Assembly (NCBI GenBank): GCA_045656705.1
Contig: JAZORR010000013.1
Location: 1-64,000 of the forward strand
From: RGIG4576 sp045656705
GTDB taxonomy: Bacteria > Bacteroidota > Bacteroidia > Bacteroidales > Muribaculaceae
Direction: 5' to 3'
Length of the DNA stretch: 64,000 bases
Every line of letters starts with the position of its first letter. Within the stretch, counting starts at the first letter, position 1. The position numbers and the translations under genes were made by a program. Positions 15,805 through 24,410 of this stretch are shown in pieces. The notes beneath the pieces are model-generated. The model ran no database searches and was not told where the DNA came from. It was given only the letters and a program-made list of their open reading frames with translations.

Positions 15805-17025
15805 TTAATGCATTGTGTGGTAGGTGTCGTCGGATACTCTGCGCAATACGCCTCCTATTTCTTCATATTGCTGATTGGCGTGATCGTAATAATATCCACT
15901 GCTGTCTTTTTGTGCATATCCAACACCTGGCACATATACCCTCTCAGATGAATCAGATGCTGGATATCCTGGATTATGTCCGAAACTTAGAATAGACAAA
16001 CCCACAATAATAACTGTCATAATCAAAGCTGTGAGTTCAGTGACCAGAATAGATGAAACTATTTGCATAGGCACAAATACTACACTGATGAAAATGGTGG
16101 TTCCTATGAAAATTGCCACTGCAAATAATAGGTCTTTTATAACCAAAGGCAGACAACTACTATCGCAAAAACGGTATATACTCTTGATTTCTTTTATCTC
16201 TCTCACAAGGTAACATATAAAGAATATTGCATATACAAAGATAGTGACTTTGAAGAAGAAGTCGGACAAACTATGTATATATGCAATGCCTAAATAAATG
16301 AGAAACATACAGCATGTGGTCAATATACTATATTTGAAAGTGAGGCTATGCCCTATTAATTTGCCTATAGATGCCGTAAAGCCTGTTATCATAAGCACAG
16401 CGAGTACAAGCATTGCCAAAAGAATGATAAGCCTTAAGAAGAATCCGTCGATAAGAACGAAGCCGTGTCGTTGGACTATGAAGGCCATCCATGTGGCAAA
16501 TGGTGAGTAGATTATAATTGCAATCAACTGAGCACCAAGAGGAACTTTAACATCGGAAATTCCATAAAATAAGGCTATTCCAATGGCAATGATAATGGTT
16601 AAGGTCCAAAAACCGGCTTCCTTTATAGGGAAAAAATCGAGATAAGCATCGACAATCGAATCGTACTTCTCATCTAAATCGGGAATGATTTTCTGACCGT
16701 ATTCTTCGCGCAACACGCTGGAATGTTTGATAACTGTGGTATCGGATACAATGTATTTTGGGTGGATATATCCATGCTGTGCACCATACTCAGTGAAATA
16801 AATACGCACCCAATTTTCTGACTTCTTCTCGGGCCAAAACACTTTATCACCAGCCTTTAGTTTTACATCTAACTTTTTACGAGATAATGTATCGCCCACG
16901 ACAGTCACATAGTTTCGGCAATTGGTAATGGTGTGTGTGCGCACAGTTTTGTCTCCGGCCGCACTACATGAACCCAAGAGAATAGCGATAACACAGAATG
17001 ATACTAAATAAAGTAGATTTTTCAT
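15805..17025 (-). CDS. Membrane protein with lipoprotein signal and SH3-like domain, unknown function
   Basis: A 406-aa protein from the ATG at 17025; an upstream GTG (17049) is open but delays the signal peptide. It begins with a lipobox (LLGSCSAAG), continues with a ~60-residue SH3-like segment (GDTLSRKKLDVKLKAGDKVFWPEKKSENWVRIYF), and then has about seven hydrophobic helices from residue ~138 to ~350. The cytoplasmic or periplasmic tail contains VYVPGVGYAQKDSSGYYYDHANQQYEEIGG. A lipid anchor followed by a polytopic domain is unusual. No family recognised. It stands alone between a palindromic repeat and the divergent esterase gene. Confidence 0.65.
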   Translation of the reverse strand: MKNLLYLVSFCVIAILLGSCSAAGDKTVRTHTITNCRNYVTVVGDTLSRKKLDVKLKAGDKVFWPEKKSENWVRIYFTEYGAQHGYIHPKYIVSDTTVIKHSSVLREEYGQKIIPDLDEKYDSIVDAYLDFFPIKEAGFWTLTIIIAIGIALFYGISDVKVPLGAQLIAIIIYSPFATWMAFIVQRHGFVLIDGFFLRLIILLAMLVLAVLMITGFTASIGKLIGHSLTFKYSILTTCCMFLIYLGIAYIHSLSDFFFKVTIFVYAIFFICYLVREIKEIKSIYRFCDSSCLPLVIKDLLFAVAIFIGTTIFISVVFVPMQIVSSILVTELTALIMTVIIVGLSILSFGHNPGYPASDSSERVYVPGVGYAQKDSSGYYYDHANQQYEEIGGVLRRVSDDTYHTMH

Positions 17026-17145
17026 ATTTTTATGGTGTTTAAATTTCACATTAAGTGAATAGGTGAAATCTCATTGAGATTACCAATATTTGGCAAATAT
17101 AGTAAAAGTCAGCTAATAGTAGTGCAATGTTAAAACAAAAAAACA

Positions 17146-17153
17146 TATCTTTG
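17146..17153 (+). promoter_or_regulatory. -7 box of the esterase gene
   Basis: TATCTTTG, 24 nt before the ATG at 17178. It rules out the upstream in-frame ATG at 17127 as the translation start. No good -33 match is visible. Confidence 0.55.
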
Positions 17154-17177
17154 TATATCATTAAAGCATTATTGTCT

Positions 17178-18056
17178 ATGAAAAAGTTACTACTTCTCAT
17201 GTGCGCACTCATGTGTGCGTGGAACTCAGCCATTTCTGCCGACTATAAAGGCACAGGCTCTCTCACTCTACATTCGATTAAACACAAAGGTGTGGAATAC
17301 TCTTATTACCTCTACACTCCAACCAATATCGTCAAGGATGCGCCCCTTGTGTTGTTTTTTCATGGCTATGGTGAGCGCAATATCCCGTCTACCAATTTTG
17401 GACTGAACCCGGTTGCCGACAAGCATGGGTTTGCCGTGTGTTATCCCGTTGGTCCAAAGGATTTCAAAGGCGAAAATTGCTGGTCGGTTGGCTACTCATT
17501 CCACATCGATAACAAGTGGGAACGCGACGATGTGGGATTTACTATCAAGCTCGTGAAACATCTTCAAAAAAAGCACAATCTCTCGCGTAGCAATGTGTTT
17601 GCGACCGGACACTCTAATGGTGGCGAAATGAGCTACCTATTGGCTTATAAAGCACCTCACATCTTTGCAGCCGTAGCTCCTATTTCGGGGCTTACAATGG
17701 AATGGATGTATCGCGAGCTCAAACCTCAACGCCCTATTCCTCTCATGGAGGTGCATGGCACTAACGATGTGGTATCGAAATGGAATGGCGACACAGATAA
17801 CAAAGATGGTTGGGGTGCATACATTGCGGTGCCTCAAGCTGTTGCTTTCTGGGCTGCTGTGAATCGTTGCACTCACGAAATCACCGAGGAACTACCACGA
17901 AATGGTAACAAAGTGATAGCTCATCGCTATGTAGACGGAACCAACGGCAACCAAGTGTGGCTCTACGAAGTGGAGGGTGGCACTCACTCATGGGCAAGTA
18001 ACGGCATGAACACTGCCGAAGAAGTGTGGAAATTCTTTAGCTTATACATCAAATAA
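17178..18056 (+). CDS. Secreted CE1/PHB-depolymerase-like esterase
   Basis: A 292-aa alpha/beta-hydrolase with a signal peptide (MKKLLLLMCALMCAWNSAISA), hence periplasmic or exported. The nucleophile elbow is GHSNGG with Ser146. LVLFFHGYGE (58-67) forms the oxyanion region. The probable acid is Asp in EVHGTNDVV, and the base is His in EGGTHSW. Such LpqC/feruloyl-esterase-like proteins remove acyl or feruloyl groups from plant polysaccharides; substrate here is open. It is convergent with the LRR gene, sharing a bidirectional terminator. Confidence 0.85.
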   Translation: MKKLLLLMCALMCAWNSAISADYKGTGSLTLHSIKHKGVEYSYYLYTPTNIVKDAPLVLFFHGYGERNIPSTNFGLNPVADKHGFAVCYPVGPKDFKGENCWSVGYSFHIDNKWERDDVGFTIKLVKHLQKKHNLSRSNVFATGHSNGGEMSYLLAYKAPHIFAAVAPISGLTMEWMYRELKPQRPIPLMEVHGTNDVVSKWNGDTDNKDGWGAYIAVPQAVAFWAAVNRCTHEITEELPRNGNKVIAHRYVDGTNGNQVWLYEVEGGTHSWASNGMNTAEEVWKFFSLYIK

Positions 18057-18073
18057 TTATATCCTTATAAAAC

Positions 18074-18106
18074 AAAAAATCTCCAAAGCAGCTTTGGAGA
18101 TTTTTT
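18074..18106. terminator. Bidirectional terminator between the esterase and LRR genes
   Basis: A perfect 15-bp stem (18074-18088 with 18092-18106) with a 3-nt loop. A-run on the left arm and T-run on the right arm serve both converging genes. Confidence 0.93.
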
Positions 18107-18126
18107 GTTTATAGGGTTATCGGTTA

Positions 18127-21100
18127 TTACTTAACAATAACCTTAGCAGCTTTATTGCCAACAGTTACGATATAAGCACCAGCAGCTACATCGCTAAGCA
18201 CTGTTTCACCAGCAACTGTTATAGCAGAACGAACTTCTGCACCATTAGTAGCAATTACCTTCACTGCAAGACTTGCATCAGCCTTAACGATGATATCGTT
18301 ACCGTTTACAGTGACAGCAGCAACATCACCTTCGATAGCTTCAACACCTGATTTTGTTACATCCATCAAATCTGTGAAGATGTATACATTTGGCAATTCA
18401 GTATTGGTCATCACACACATAATACCTTTGATATTAATCCAGAATGTAGTGACACCATTTTCCAAAGTGTATTCATCGTCGATGTACAATTCATCACCTT
18501 CAAGAGCACCAGTGTCTTGGTTTACGCCAGGAACGCCTTCAAACCAACGATAAACTGTAGGAGTGTTACCTACCTTGATTTGGTCGCTCAAGTCAACCTT
18601 ACCATCAACACAAACAGCTTGGATAGGAGCTTGACCGTGGTAGTAGTAAACCACGAATTTCTTCTTCTTCATAGGAAGAGTCTTGAATGTGAAGTTGTTG
18701 TTGTTGATAACAAGCATAATCAAGTTAGGCACTACATCGATATTGATTTCGCTCAATTGGTTGTGTGCGATAGAGAATTGAGAAAGATTCTTAGCGCCAC
18801 TTAGATCGATTTCAGTGAACTTATTGTTATCAAGATACAATGCCCAAAGAGCAGGGTTATTGAGCTTGATAGAAGTCAATTCGTTGTTAGCAGCAGAGAA
18901 TAGACCAATGTTTTGGTTCTTAGTAAGGTCGACAGAAGTCAACTTATTACCAGCCATAGCCACAGTAGTCAACTCAGGGAATTGAGAGAAATCGAAAGAA
19001 GTGAAATTATTGCCTTCAAGCGACAATTCCATCAACTTAGTAGAACCAACAGGGAGCTTAATTTCGCTCAAACCAGCACCACAGACAGTGATATTGATAG
19101 CGTCGGTCAACTTAGAACCATCGAACGAAGCAAGTTTAGCACCGTCCATACTGAATACAGTGATCTTTTCGGTAGGTTCGTAAGTGTAAACCTTCACATC
19201 AGCACCAGCCTTAGTAGTAGCACTAAATAGCTTGTAAGTTTCACCTAAAACGTATTGAGAAACAGTGTTGTCGCCATTCCAGTCGATATACAAAGCAGTA
19301 CCAGCCTTTTCAGCAGCAAGAGAAAGAGAAACGCTATCACCTTCGTTTACAGTCTTGAACGAAGCTACAAGGTTGGTAGGCATACCAGCAGCTTGGATTT
19401 GAGTAGTCTTGTAAATCTTTTCACCAGCAAAGCCAGGGAAGTCGGTGTTAGACATTTCGCAATAAACATTGCCCATAGTAGTGTTGATGAAAGTAGTAAC
19501 ACCATTCTTGATAGAATAGTCAACACCTTCTACGATAGTTTCGCCAGAAGCCTTCTTCCAAACGAAAGAAGTAGCATTGTTGCGGTTTAGGCTTGAAAGA
19601 TCGACACCAGGGCCCTTAGTAGCAATCAAGAAATCGGCTTGAGGAGCATAGATGTAGTTTTCGTCCTTCAAGTTGCCATGAGCAGGCAAATTGGCAAGAG
19701 TGAACAAGTTGTCGTTACAAGCGAAGTATTCGAGCTTGCTTTGTTCAGGCATTACTACTGAAGGAAGCTTATTGTGAGAAATATCAAGGTGCTTCAATTC
19801 GTAGCAGTAAGTGAAGTCAAGTTCGTAGAACGCATTGTGTGAAAGGTCGATGTATTCAACATAGTCGCCATTGTAGAAGCTAATCATTTCGCTCAATTGG
19901 TTGTGGCTCAAATCTAAGTGATGAACACAACGCATATCGTTGAGAGCAATAGTGCTGATTTGGTTGTGGCTCAAATCAATGTAAGAAAGTTCGTTCTTAG
20001 AGTAAGAGTTATTATTACCGCTTAGGCTCACAGCAGAAAGGTTGTTGCCAGAAAGGTCGAGAGAACGCAAGCAACGGTTCCATACCAAGTCGATAGTGTA
20101 GAAACCAGCGTTAACAAGAGCCAATTCACGCAAAGAAGGCATCTTAGTAACGTCTACGCTATACATAGGAATGTCCTTAGTAGCAATAGCCGTAACAGTA
20201 ACTCCTTCAGGAGCATACAAAATCACTTGACCATAACCAGCCTTCTTACCTACAACGTTTGCAGCAGCAGGAGTAAGAGAAGTGGTAGCAGTGAAAGGCA
20301 CTTGCACTTGGTCACCAAAGTCAACGAAGAATTGGATAGGATTTTGCTCGGTAGCACCTTCGATACCAACACTAAATGCAACATCATCACCTGGGTTCAA
20401 AGCAGAAGAGAAGTTGAATACATTAGTAGGCTTGCCGAATTCGGTAGCAGTCTTCACCATGAACTTAGAAGTAACAAGGTAGTTTTCGTTGAAAAGTGAG
20501 TTAGCGAAAACTACTTGAATAGAGTCGGTGTGAGTCTTCAACATCTTCAACTTACCATCGGCATAAGTGTAGTAGCTATCATCAAGAAGAGAAGAAACGC
20601 TATCGTTGTATTCAGAAATAGCATATACAGCTACGTCGGTAACAGTACCTTCACGAAGAACACGCTTGCTGAAGTCGAATTCGTGGCCTTGTGGATAAGA
20701 CTTATCCATCTTCATTGGGCGTTGGTTGTAGTAGTAAGTGTTCCAAGTACCTGGATTCACAGGCAAAGTAGCGTAATCCATGTAGTTATTGTTCAAATAC
20801 ACTTGATACAAAGTGTTCATACAGCTTGACAAGTCGATAGAAGTCAAGTAGTTGTCTTGAGCATCAAGGTATTGAAGTTTCTTGTTCTTAGAAAGATCAA
20901 GTTCAGTAAGTTTGTTACCACCACAGAATAGGTAGTAAAGGTTAGGGTTATTAGAAACATCAAGCTTTTCAAACTTATATTCGTTGTTGTAAGCACCGAT
21001 GTGAGTACAGTACAACTCTCTCAAATATTGGTTCTTACTTACGTCGATAGAAGTAACCTTAGTTTCAGAAACGTTAAGAATCAAAAGATTAGGGTTCTTA

Positions 21101-21807
21101 CTTACGTCTACACTTGACACATTAGTAACGTCGAGAGTAAGGCGTTGAAGGTAAGGACATCCTGTAGGGTCGATTTGAGTAAGGCTCACATTGTGGTAAC
21201 CGTCAAACGACATCATGTTAGGATAGTCTGAAAGGTTGAAGTTAGGATCCATGTGATCGATGATGCTCACTTCAAGGATATACAAATCAGGCTTGTTAGC
21301 ACCAATTACAAGAGGAGTTTCAGCAGTGAAAGTGTTGTCGCTCAAGTAAAGGGCACGAAGCTTAGTTTGCTTAGAAAGGTCGAGACGCTTCAATTCGTTG
21401 TGACTAAGGTCAAGGATATCAAGTTCCACGCCTTCACCAAATTCAATCCACTCGATATAACAACCACTTGCGTTCAAATAGTCGATTTCTGATGGATCAC
21501 CATAAATATTTACGATACCATCCTTAGAAACAGTACATTCGATATAAGTACCTGTGATGCTACCAGCACCTTCGTCGTAAGAAGCAGGCACAAGAACATA
21601 CTCAGAAGCACCAAAACCACAATCTACATCTACATAACAAGTATCCATAGAACCAAGCACAAGCGAGAACACATTACTTGCGCCATAAGTGTCGTAGATA
21701 TTTGTTTTGAAGGTGATTGCAGGCTTCATGTCGGTTTGTGCATTAGCAGCAAACGGCATAACTGCCATAATAATGGCAAGAGCCAATACATTAAAAATCT
21801 TCTTCAT
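18127..21807 (-). CDS. Large secreted leucine-rich-repeat protein with T9SS-like C-terminus
   Basis: A 1226-aa protein. A signal peptide (to ANAQ, residue 24) is followed by a short beta domain, then LRR arrays: about residues 115-350 (LDLSHNELKRLDLSKQTKLRALYLSDN...), 575-715 (LRSLDLSGNNLSAVSLSGNNNSYSK...), and 940-1055. Each array follows a beta-sandwich that repeats 'g..v.fsvgiega....yvdfGd'. The final ~70 residues (VTVNGNDIIVKADASLAVKVIATNGAEVR...GAYIVTVGNKAAKVIVK) look like a type A sorting domain, pointing to T9SS export and surface attachment. The three-fold LRR/sandwich pattern suggests internal duplication. Likely role is binding of host or glycan ligands, as for BspA-like proteins; that is inference. 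Confidence 0.85.
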   Translation of the reverse strand: MKKIFNVLALAIIMAVMPFAANAQTDMKPAITFKTNIYDTYGASNVFSLVLGSMDTCYVDVDCGFGASEYVLVPASYDEGAGSITGTYIECTVSKDGIVNIYGDPSEIDYLNASGCYIEWIEFGEGVELDILDLSHNELKRLDLSKQTKLRALYLSDNTFTAETPLVIGANKPDLYILEVSIIDHMDPNFNLSDYPNMMSFDGYHNVSLTQIDPTGCPYLQRLTLDVTNVSSVDVSKNPNLLILNVSETKVTSIDVSKNQYLRELYCTHIGAYNNEYKFEKLDVSNNPNLYYLFCGGNKLTELDLSKNKKLQYLDAQDNYLTSIDLSSCMNTLYQVYLNNNYMDYATLPVNPGTWNTYYYNQRPMKMDKSYPQGHEFDFSKRVLREGTVTDVAVYAISEYNDSVSSLLDDSYYTYADGKLKMLKTHTDSIQVVFANSLFNENYLVTSKFMVKTATEFGKPTNVFNFSSALNPGDDVAFSVGIEGATEQNPIQFFVDFGDQVQVPFTATTSLTPAAANVVGKKAGYGQVILYAPEGVTVTAIATKDIPMYSVDVTKMPSLRELALVNAGFYTIDLVWNRCLRSLDLSGNNLSAVSLSGNNNSYSKNELSYIDLSHNQISTIALNDMRCVHHLDLSHNQLSEMISFYNGDYVEYIDLSHNAFYELDFTYCYELKHLDISHNKLPSVVMPEQSKLEYFACNDNLFTLANLPAHGNLKDENYIYAPQADFLIATKGPGVDLSSLNRNNATSFVWKKASGETIVEGVDYSIKNGVTTFINTTMGNVYCEMSNTDFPGFAGEKIYKTTQIQAAGMPTNLVASFKTVNEGDSVSLSLAAEKAGTALYIDWNGDNTVSQYVLGETYKLFSATTKAGADVKVYTYEPTEKITVFSMDGAKLASFDGSKLTDAINITVCGAGLSEIKLPVGSTKLMELSLEGNNFTSFDFSQFPELTTVAMAGNKLTSVDLTKNQNIGLFSAANNELTSIKLNNPALWALYLDNNKFTEIDLSGAKNLSQFSIAHNQLSEINIDVVPNLIMLVINNNNFTFKTLPMKKKKFVVYYYHGQAPIQAVCVDGKVDLSDQIKVGNTPTVYRWFEGVPGVNQDTGALEGDELYIDDEYTLENGVTTFWINIKGIMCVMTNTELPNVYIFTDLMDVTKSGVEAIEGDVAAVTVNGNDIIVKADASLAVKVIATNGAEVRSAITVAGETVLSDVAAGAYIVTVGNKAAKVIVK

Positions 21808-21819
21808 ATTATTATTAGT

Positions 21820-21857
21820 AAAAAATCATTAGCCCAATAAGCCTATCAAGCTAATGA
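21820..21857 (-). terminator. Terminator after the S8 protease gene
   Basis: Stem TCATTAGC (21826-21833) with GCTAATGA (21850-21857), followed on the minus strand by six T (21825-21820). It separates the S8 and LRR genes into two transcripts. Confidence 0.78.
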
Positions 21858-21879
21858 TATAGTTAATTTTAGTATATTA

Positions 21880-24180
21880 TTACTTTACAGCAATTTTTTG
21901 GCTGTGAACGCCATTTACATTAAGTACATACACGCCAGCTTCAAGATTAGAAGCATCTACAGAGATTTCGTCGCCTTGAGCTTCTACAGCCTTAACCACT
22001 TGGCCTTGCATATTGTAAACCAATACATTTAGGCTTTCGGCACCACCCAAGAACACATTATAGATATTCTTACCAGAAACAGAAACCATTAGACGGTCGG
22101 CATTAGCAGCGATGTCCTTGATGCCAGAGTTGTTGGCACGGCGGATAACTTCCTTAAGACCAGCATAAGCGTCGAACTTACCAGCACCCCACTTCACAGG
22201 ATCGCCAGCGTAGCTTGTAACATATTTATCCTTAACAGCAGTAGCTTGGATAATTTCCAAAGCTTCAGTTACAGTAAGGTTAGGATTAGCTTCGAGCCAC
22301 AAAGCCATAGCACCAGTGACTACAGGAGTAGCCATAGAGGTACCAAGTTGTTGGTGCCAATAGTAAGTAGTACCGTTTTGGCTCAACTTAGCTTGAAGAG
22401 CTTCGTTAGGAAGCTTTTCGCTGTTCACATAAGAAGTGCTTACAGAAGAAATCACAGTAGAACCAGGAGCACAAATGTGAGGAAGGTTCTTACCATTGAT
22501 AGTAGTACCATAAGAAGAGTAGCTTGATACTTCACCCAAAGGATAAGAGTTTTGACCGTAAGTGTAGCTTACCTTGTCGAGTGACCACCACTTGTCGCGA
22601 GTGTTGTAAGAACCAACGATGATGATGTTGTCGCCAGTAGCAAGGTCGTTGATAGTACCATTAGTGCTACCATTGTCCCAACCAGAGAAGTTGTAGCTAT
22701 CGAAGCTTGTGTAGTAACCATCACAGAATGCATCGATGCGTTGACCTTCCTTACCATTGATTTCGAAACCAAGGATGTAGTTAGCAGTAGCATTAGAAGT
22801 AGGATTATCCCACAAGAAGTAATCGAGAAGAGTAACATAACGGCCAGTGTATTCATCGAACCAAGAACCGACACCACAATAACCCTTGAATGCTTGAGTG
22901 AAGCTCATGTGAGTGATATCACCAGATTGAGCTTGATCAGGCGATGCTACATAAGTAGGATATCCATTAGTGTTTCCTTCGATACCAAAAGAATAAGATT
23001 GCTTATTACGAGACTTGTTCCACACCTTGATGCTTGCCTTGAACTCAGTAGAGTCATTGCTATAGATGTAAACTTGACCGTAACGAAGGTTAGGATATTC
23101 TGGGAAGTAATTAGCATACATTGGGTAGATGAAAGACTTCATTGTGTTGCTGTTGTCGGCAGAAAGAGTCTTAGTGATAGCGATAGGAAGGTTACCTTCG
23201 TTACCAGCAGCCATACAGATGATAGCTTCTTCACCAGCAAGAGCCAAATATTGGTTCATCACGCCAGAACCGTCGTGAGGACCAACGTTAGTACCTACAG
23301 AAAGGTTGATAACAGCAGGCTTACCAGTCTTCCAAGAGTGGTCGAGGATACCTTCAATACCATAAGCGATAAGCATTTCGCTCAAATCACCACAAGAAGC
23401 AGCGATATCAGCTTCGTAGGCCATACCATAGTATGGGTTAGCCATTTCGCTTACATCACCCACAGCGATGTTATTGCCCTTTTGGTGAGCAGCGATAAGA
23501 TTACCCTTATAACCACCAGCCATAATACCAGTAGTGTGAGTACCGTGATATTCAACAGGATCGTCGGTAGTAAATTGATCTATTTTGCCGCTATAATTAT
23601 CTACAGTGAAGCCTTCGCTTGAGTTGTTGTCCATGTAGATGTGAGTAAGGTGTGTGAAGCGAGAAGTACCATCTTCCTTCTTGAAGTTGATGTGGTTTGG
23701 TTCGATACCACCATCCACAATACCCGCAATTACACCTTTACCAGTGTAGGCTTGAGGAAGACCTTCACCAGCGTGAATCTTAGCAGCCCCAGTGACACGG
23801 CGCACAGTGTCCATCTTAGCAGTCAATGGACGAGAAAGTTGTAGCTTATTTACAGCACGCAACGCAGAGATGCGTTCTACGTCGTTAATAGGCATAGACA
23901 CAAGAGCAATGTTGCCACGCACGCGAACTACATTTACGCCTTCAGCAGCAAGTTCGTCGGCAGAAGCACCATCGTTAAGCTTAATCAAACCAGTGATGTG
24001 ATTTGTAGGAATGCCATATTGCTTCAAAGCCTTAGCTTGAAGATTCTTTCCTGGCATTTCAATTTGTTGCATTGCTTTGTGGCGACGCAAGATAGCACGA
24101 TTATCCATGCTCAAGCTTGATTCTGCAGATATCGACATCGCAAAACCCGCCATAAGTACACTTAAAAGGATTTTTTTCAT
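21880..24180 (-). CDS. Secreted S8 (subtilisin-family) serine protease with T9SS C-terminus
   Basis: A 766-aa exported protease. Signal peptide 1-19; propeptide to about 125. The catalytic triad is complete: Asp156 (GIVDGGIE), His212 (YHGTHTTG) and Ser615 (GTSMATPV), with oxyanion Asn327 (AAGNEGN). A ~180-residue insertion between Asn327 and the Ser region (about 375-520) resembles a beta-sandwich. The end (LMVSVSGKNIYNVFLGGAESLNVLVYNMQGQVV...GVYVLNVNGVHSQKIAVK) is a type A sorting domain, so secretion by T9SS is expected. Its neighbours on both sides are other large secreted proteins, each with its own terminator. Confidence 0.93.
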   Translation of the reverse strand: MKKILLSVLMAGFAMSISAESSLSMDNRAILRRHKAMQQIEMPGKNLQAKALKQYGIPTNHITGLIKLNDGASADELAAEGVNVVRVRGNIALVSMPINDVERISALRAVNKLQLSRPLTAKMDTVRRVTGAAKIHAGEGLPQAYTGKGVIAGIVDGGIEPNHINFKKEDGTSRFTHLTHIYMDNNSSEGFTVDNYSGKIDQFTTDDPVEYHGTHTTGIMAGGYKGNLIAAHQKGNNIAVGDVSEMANPYYGMAYEADIAASCGDLSEMLIAYGIEGILDHSWKTGKPAVINLSVGTNVGPHDGSGVMNQYLALAGEEAIICMAAGNEGNLPIAITKTLSADNSNTMKSFIYPMYANYFPEYPNLRYGQVYIYSNDSTEFKASIKVWNKSRNKQSYSFGIEGNTNGYPTYVASPDQAQSGDITHMSFTQAFKGYCGVGSWFDEYTGRYVTLLDYFLWDNPTSNATANYILGFEINGKEGQRIDAFCDGYYTSFDSYNFSGWDNGSTNGTINDLATGDNIIIVGSYNTRDKWWSLDKVSYTYGQNSYPLGEVSSYSSYGTTINGKNLPHICAPGSTVISSVSTSYVNSEKLPNEALQAKLSQNGTTYYWHQQLGTSMATPVVTGAMALWLEANPNLTVTEALEIIQATAVKDKYVTSYAGDPVKWGAGKFDAYAGLKEVIRRANNSGIKDIAANADRLMVSVSGKNIYNVFLGGAESLNVLVYNMQGQVVKAVEAQGDEISVDASNLEAGVYVLNVNGVHSQKIAVK

Positions 24181-24359
24181 CGTTTTTTTAAAATATGTTT
24201 AAACTGTTTCTAATTTTCATTACTAATCGGAGCAACAACTCCTTAAAGCAATTTATCTATCTACATATTGTCGGGTAACCCCCTTTATATTTCCGTAAAA
24301 ATGGAGGGAACACCGTAACGCACGATATTCCTTCCATTTAAGGGAAATTTTAGCTATAA

Positions 24360-24391
24360 AGTCCTTTAGGCCGATGATGACCTAAAGGACT
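24360..24391 (-). terminator. Hairpin after the propeller-like gene; rest of 24181-24410 empty
   Basis: AGTCCTTTAGG (24360-24370) pairs with CCTAAAGGACT (24381-24391). Only three or so T follow on the minus strand, so termination may be leaky. I see no gene or consensus promoter in the remaining 24181-24359. Confidence 0.6.
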
Positions 24392-24410
24392 CTCGTTTTT
24401 AAAGTATTAA

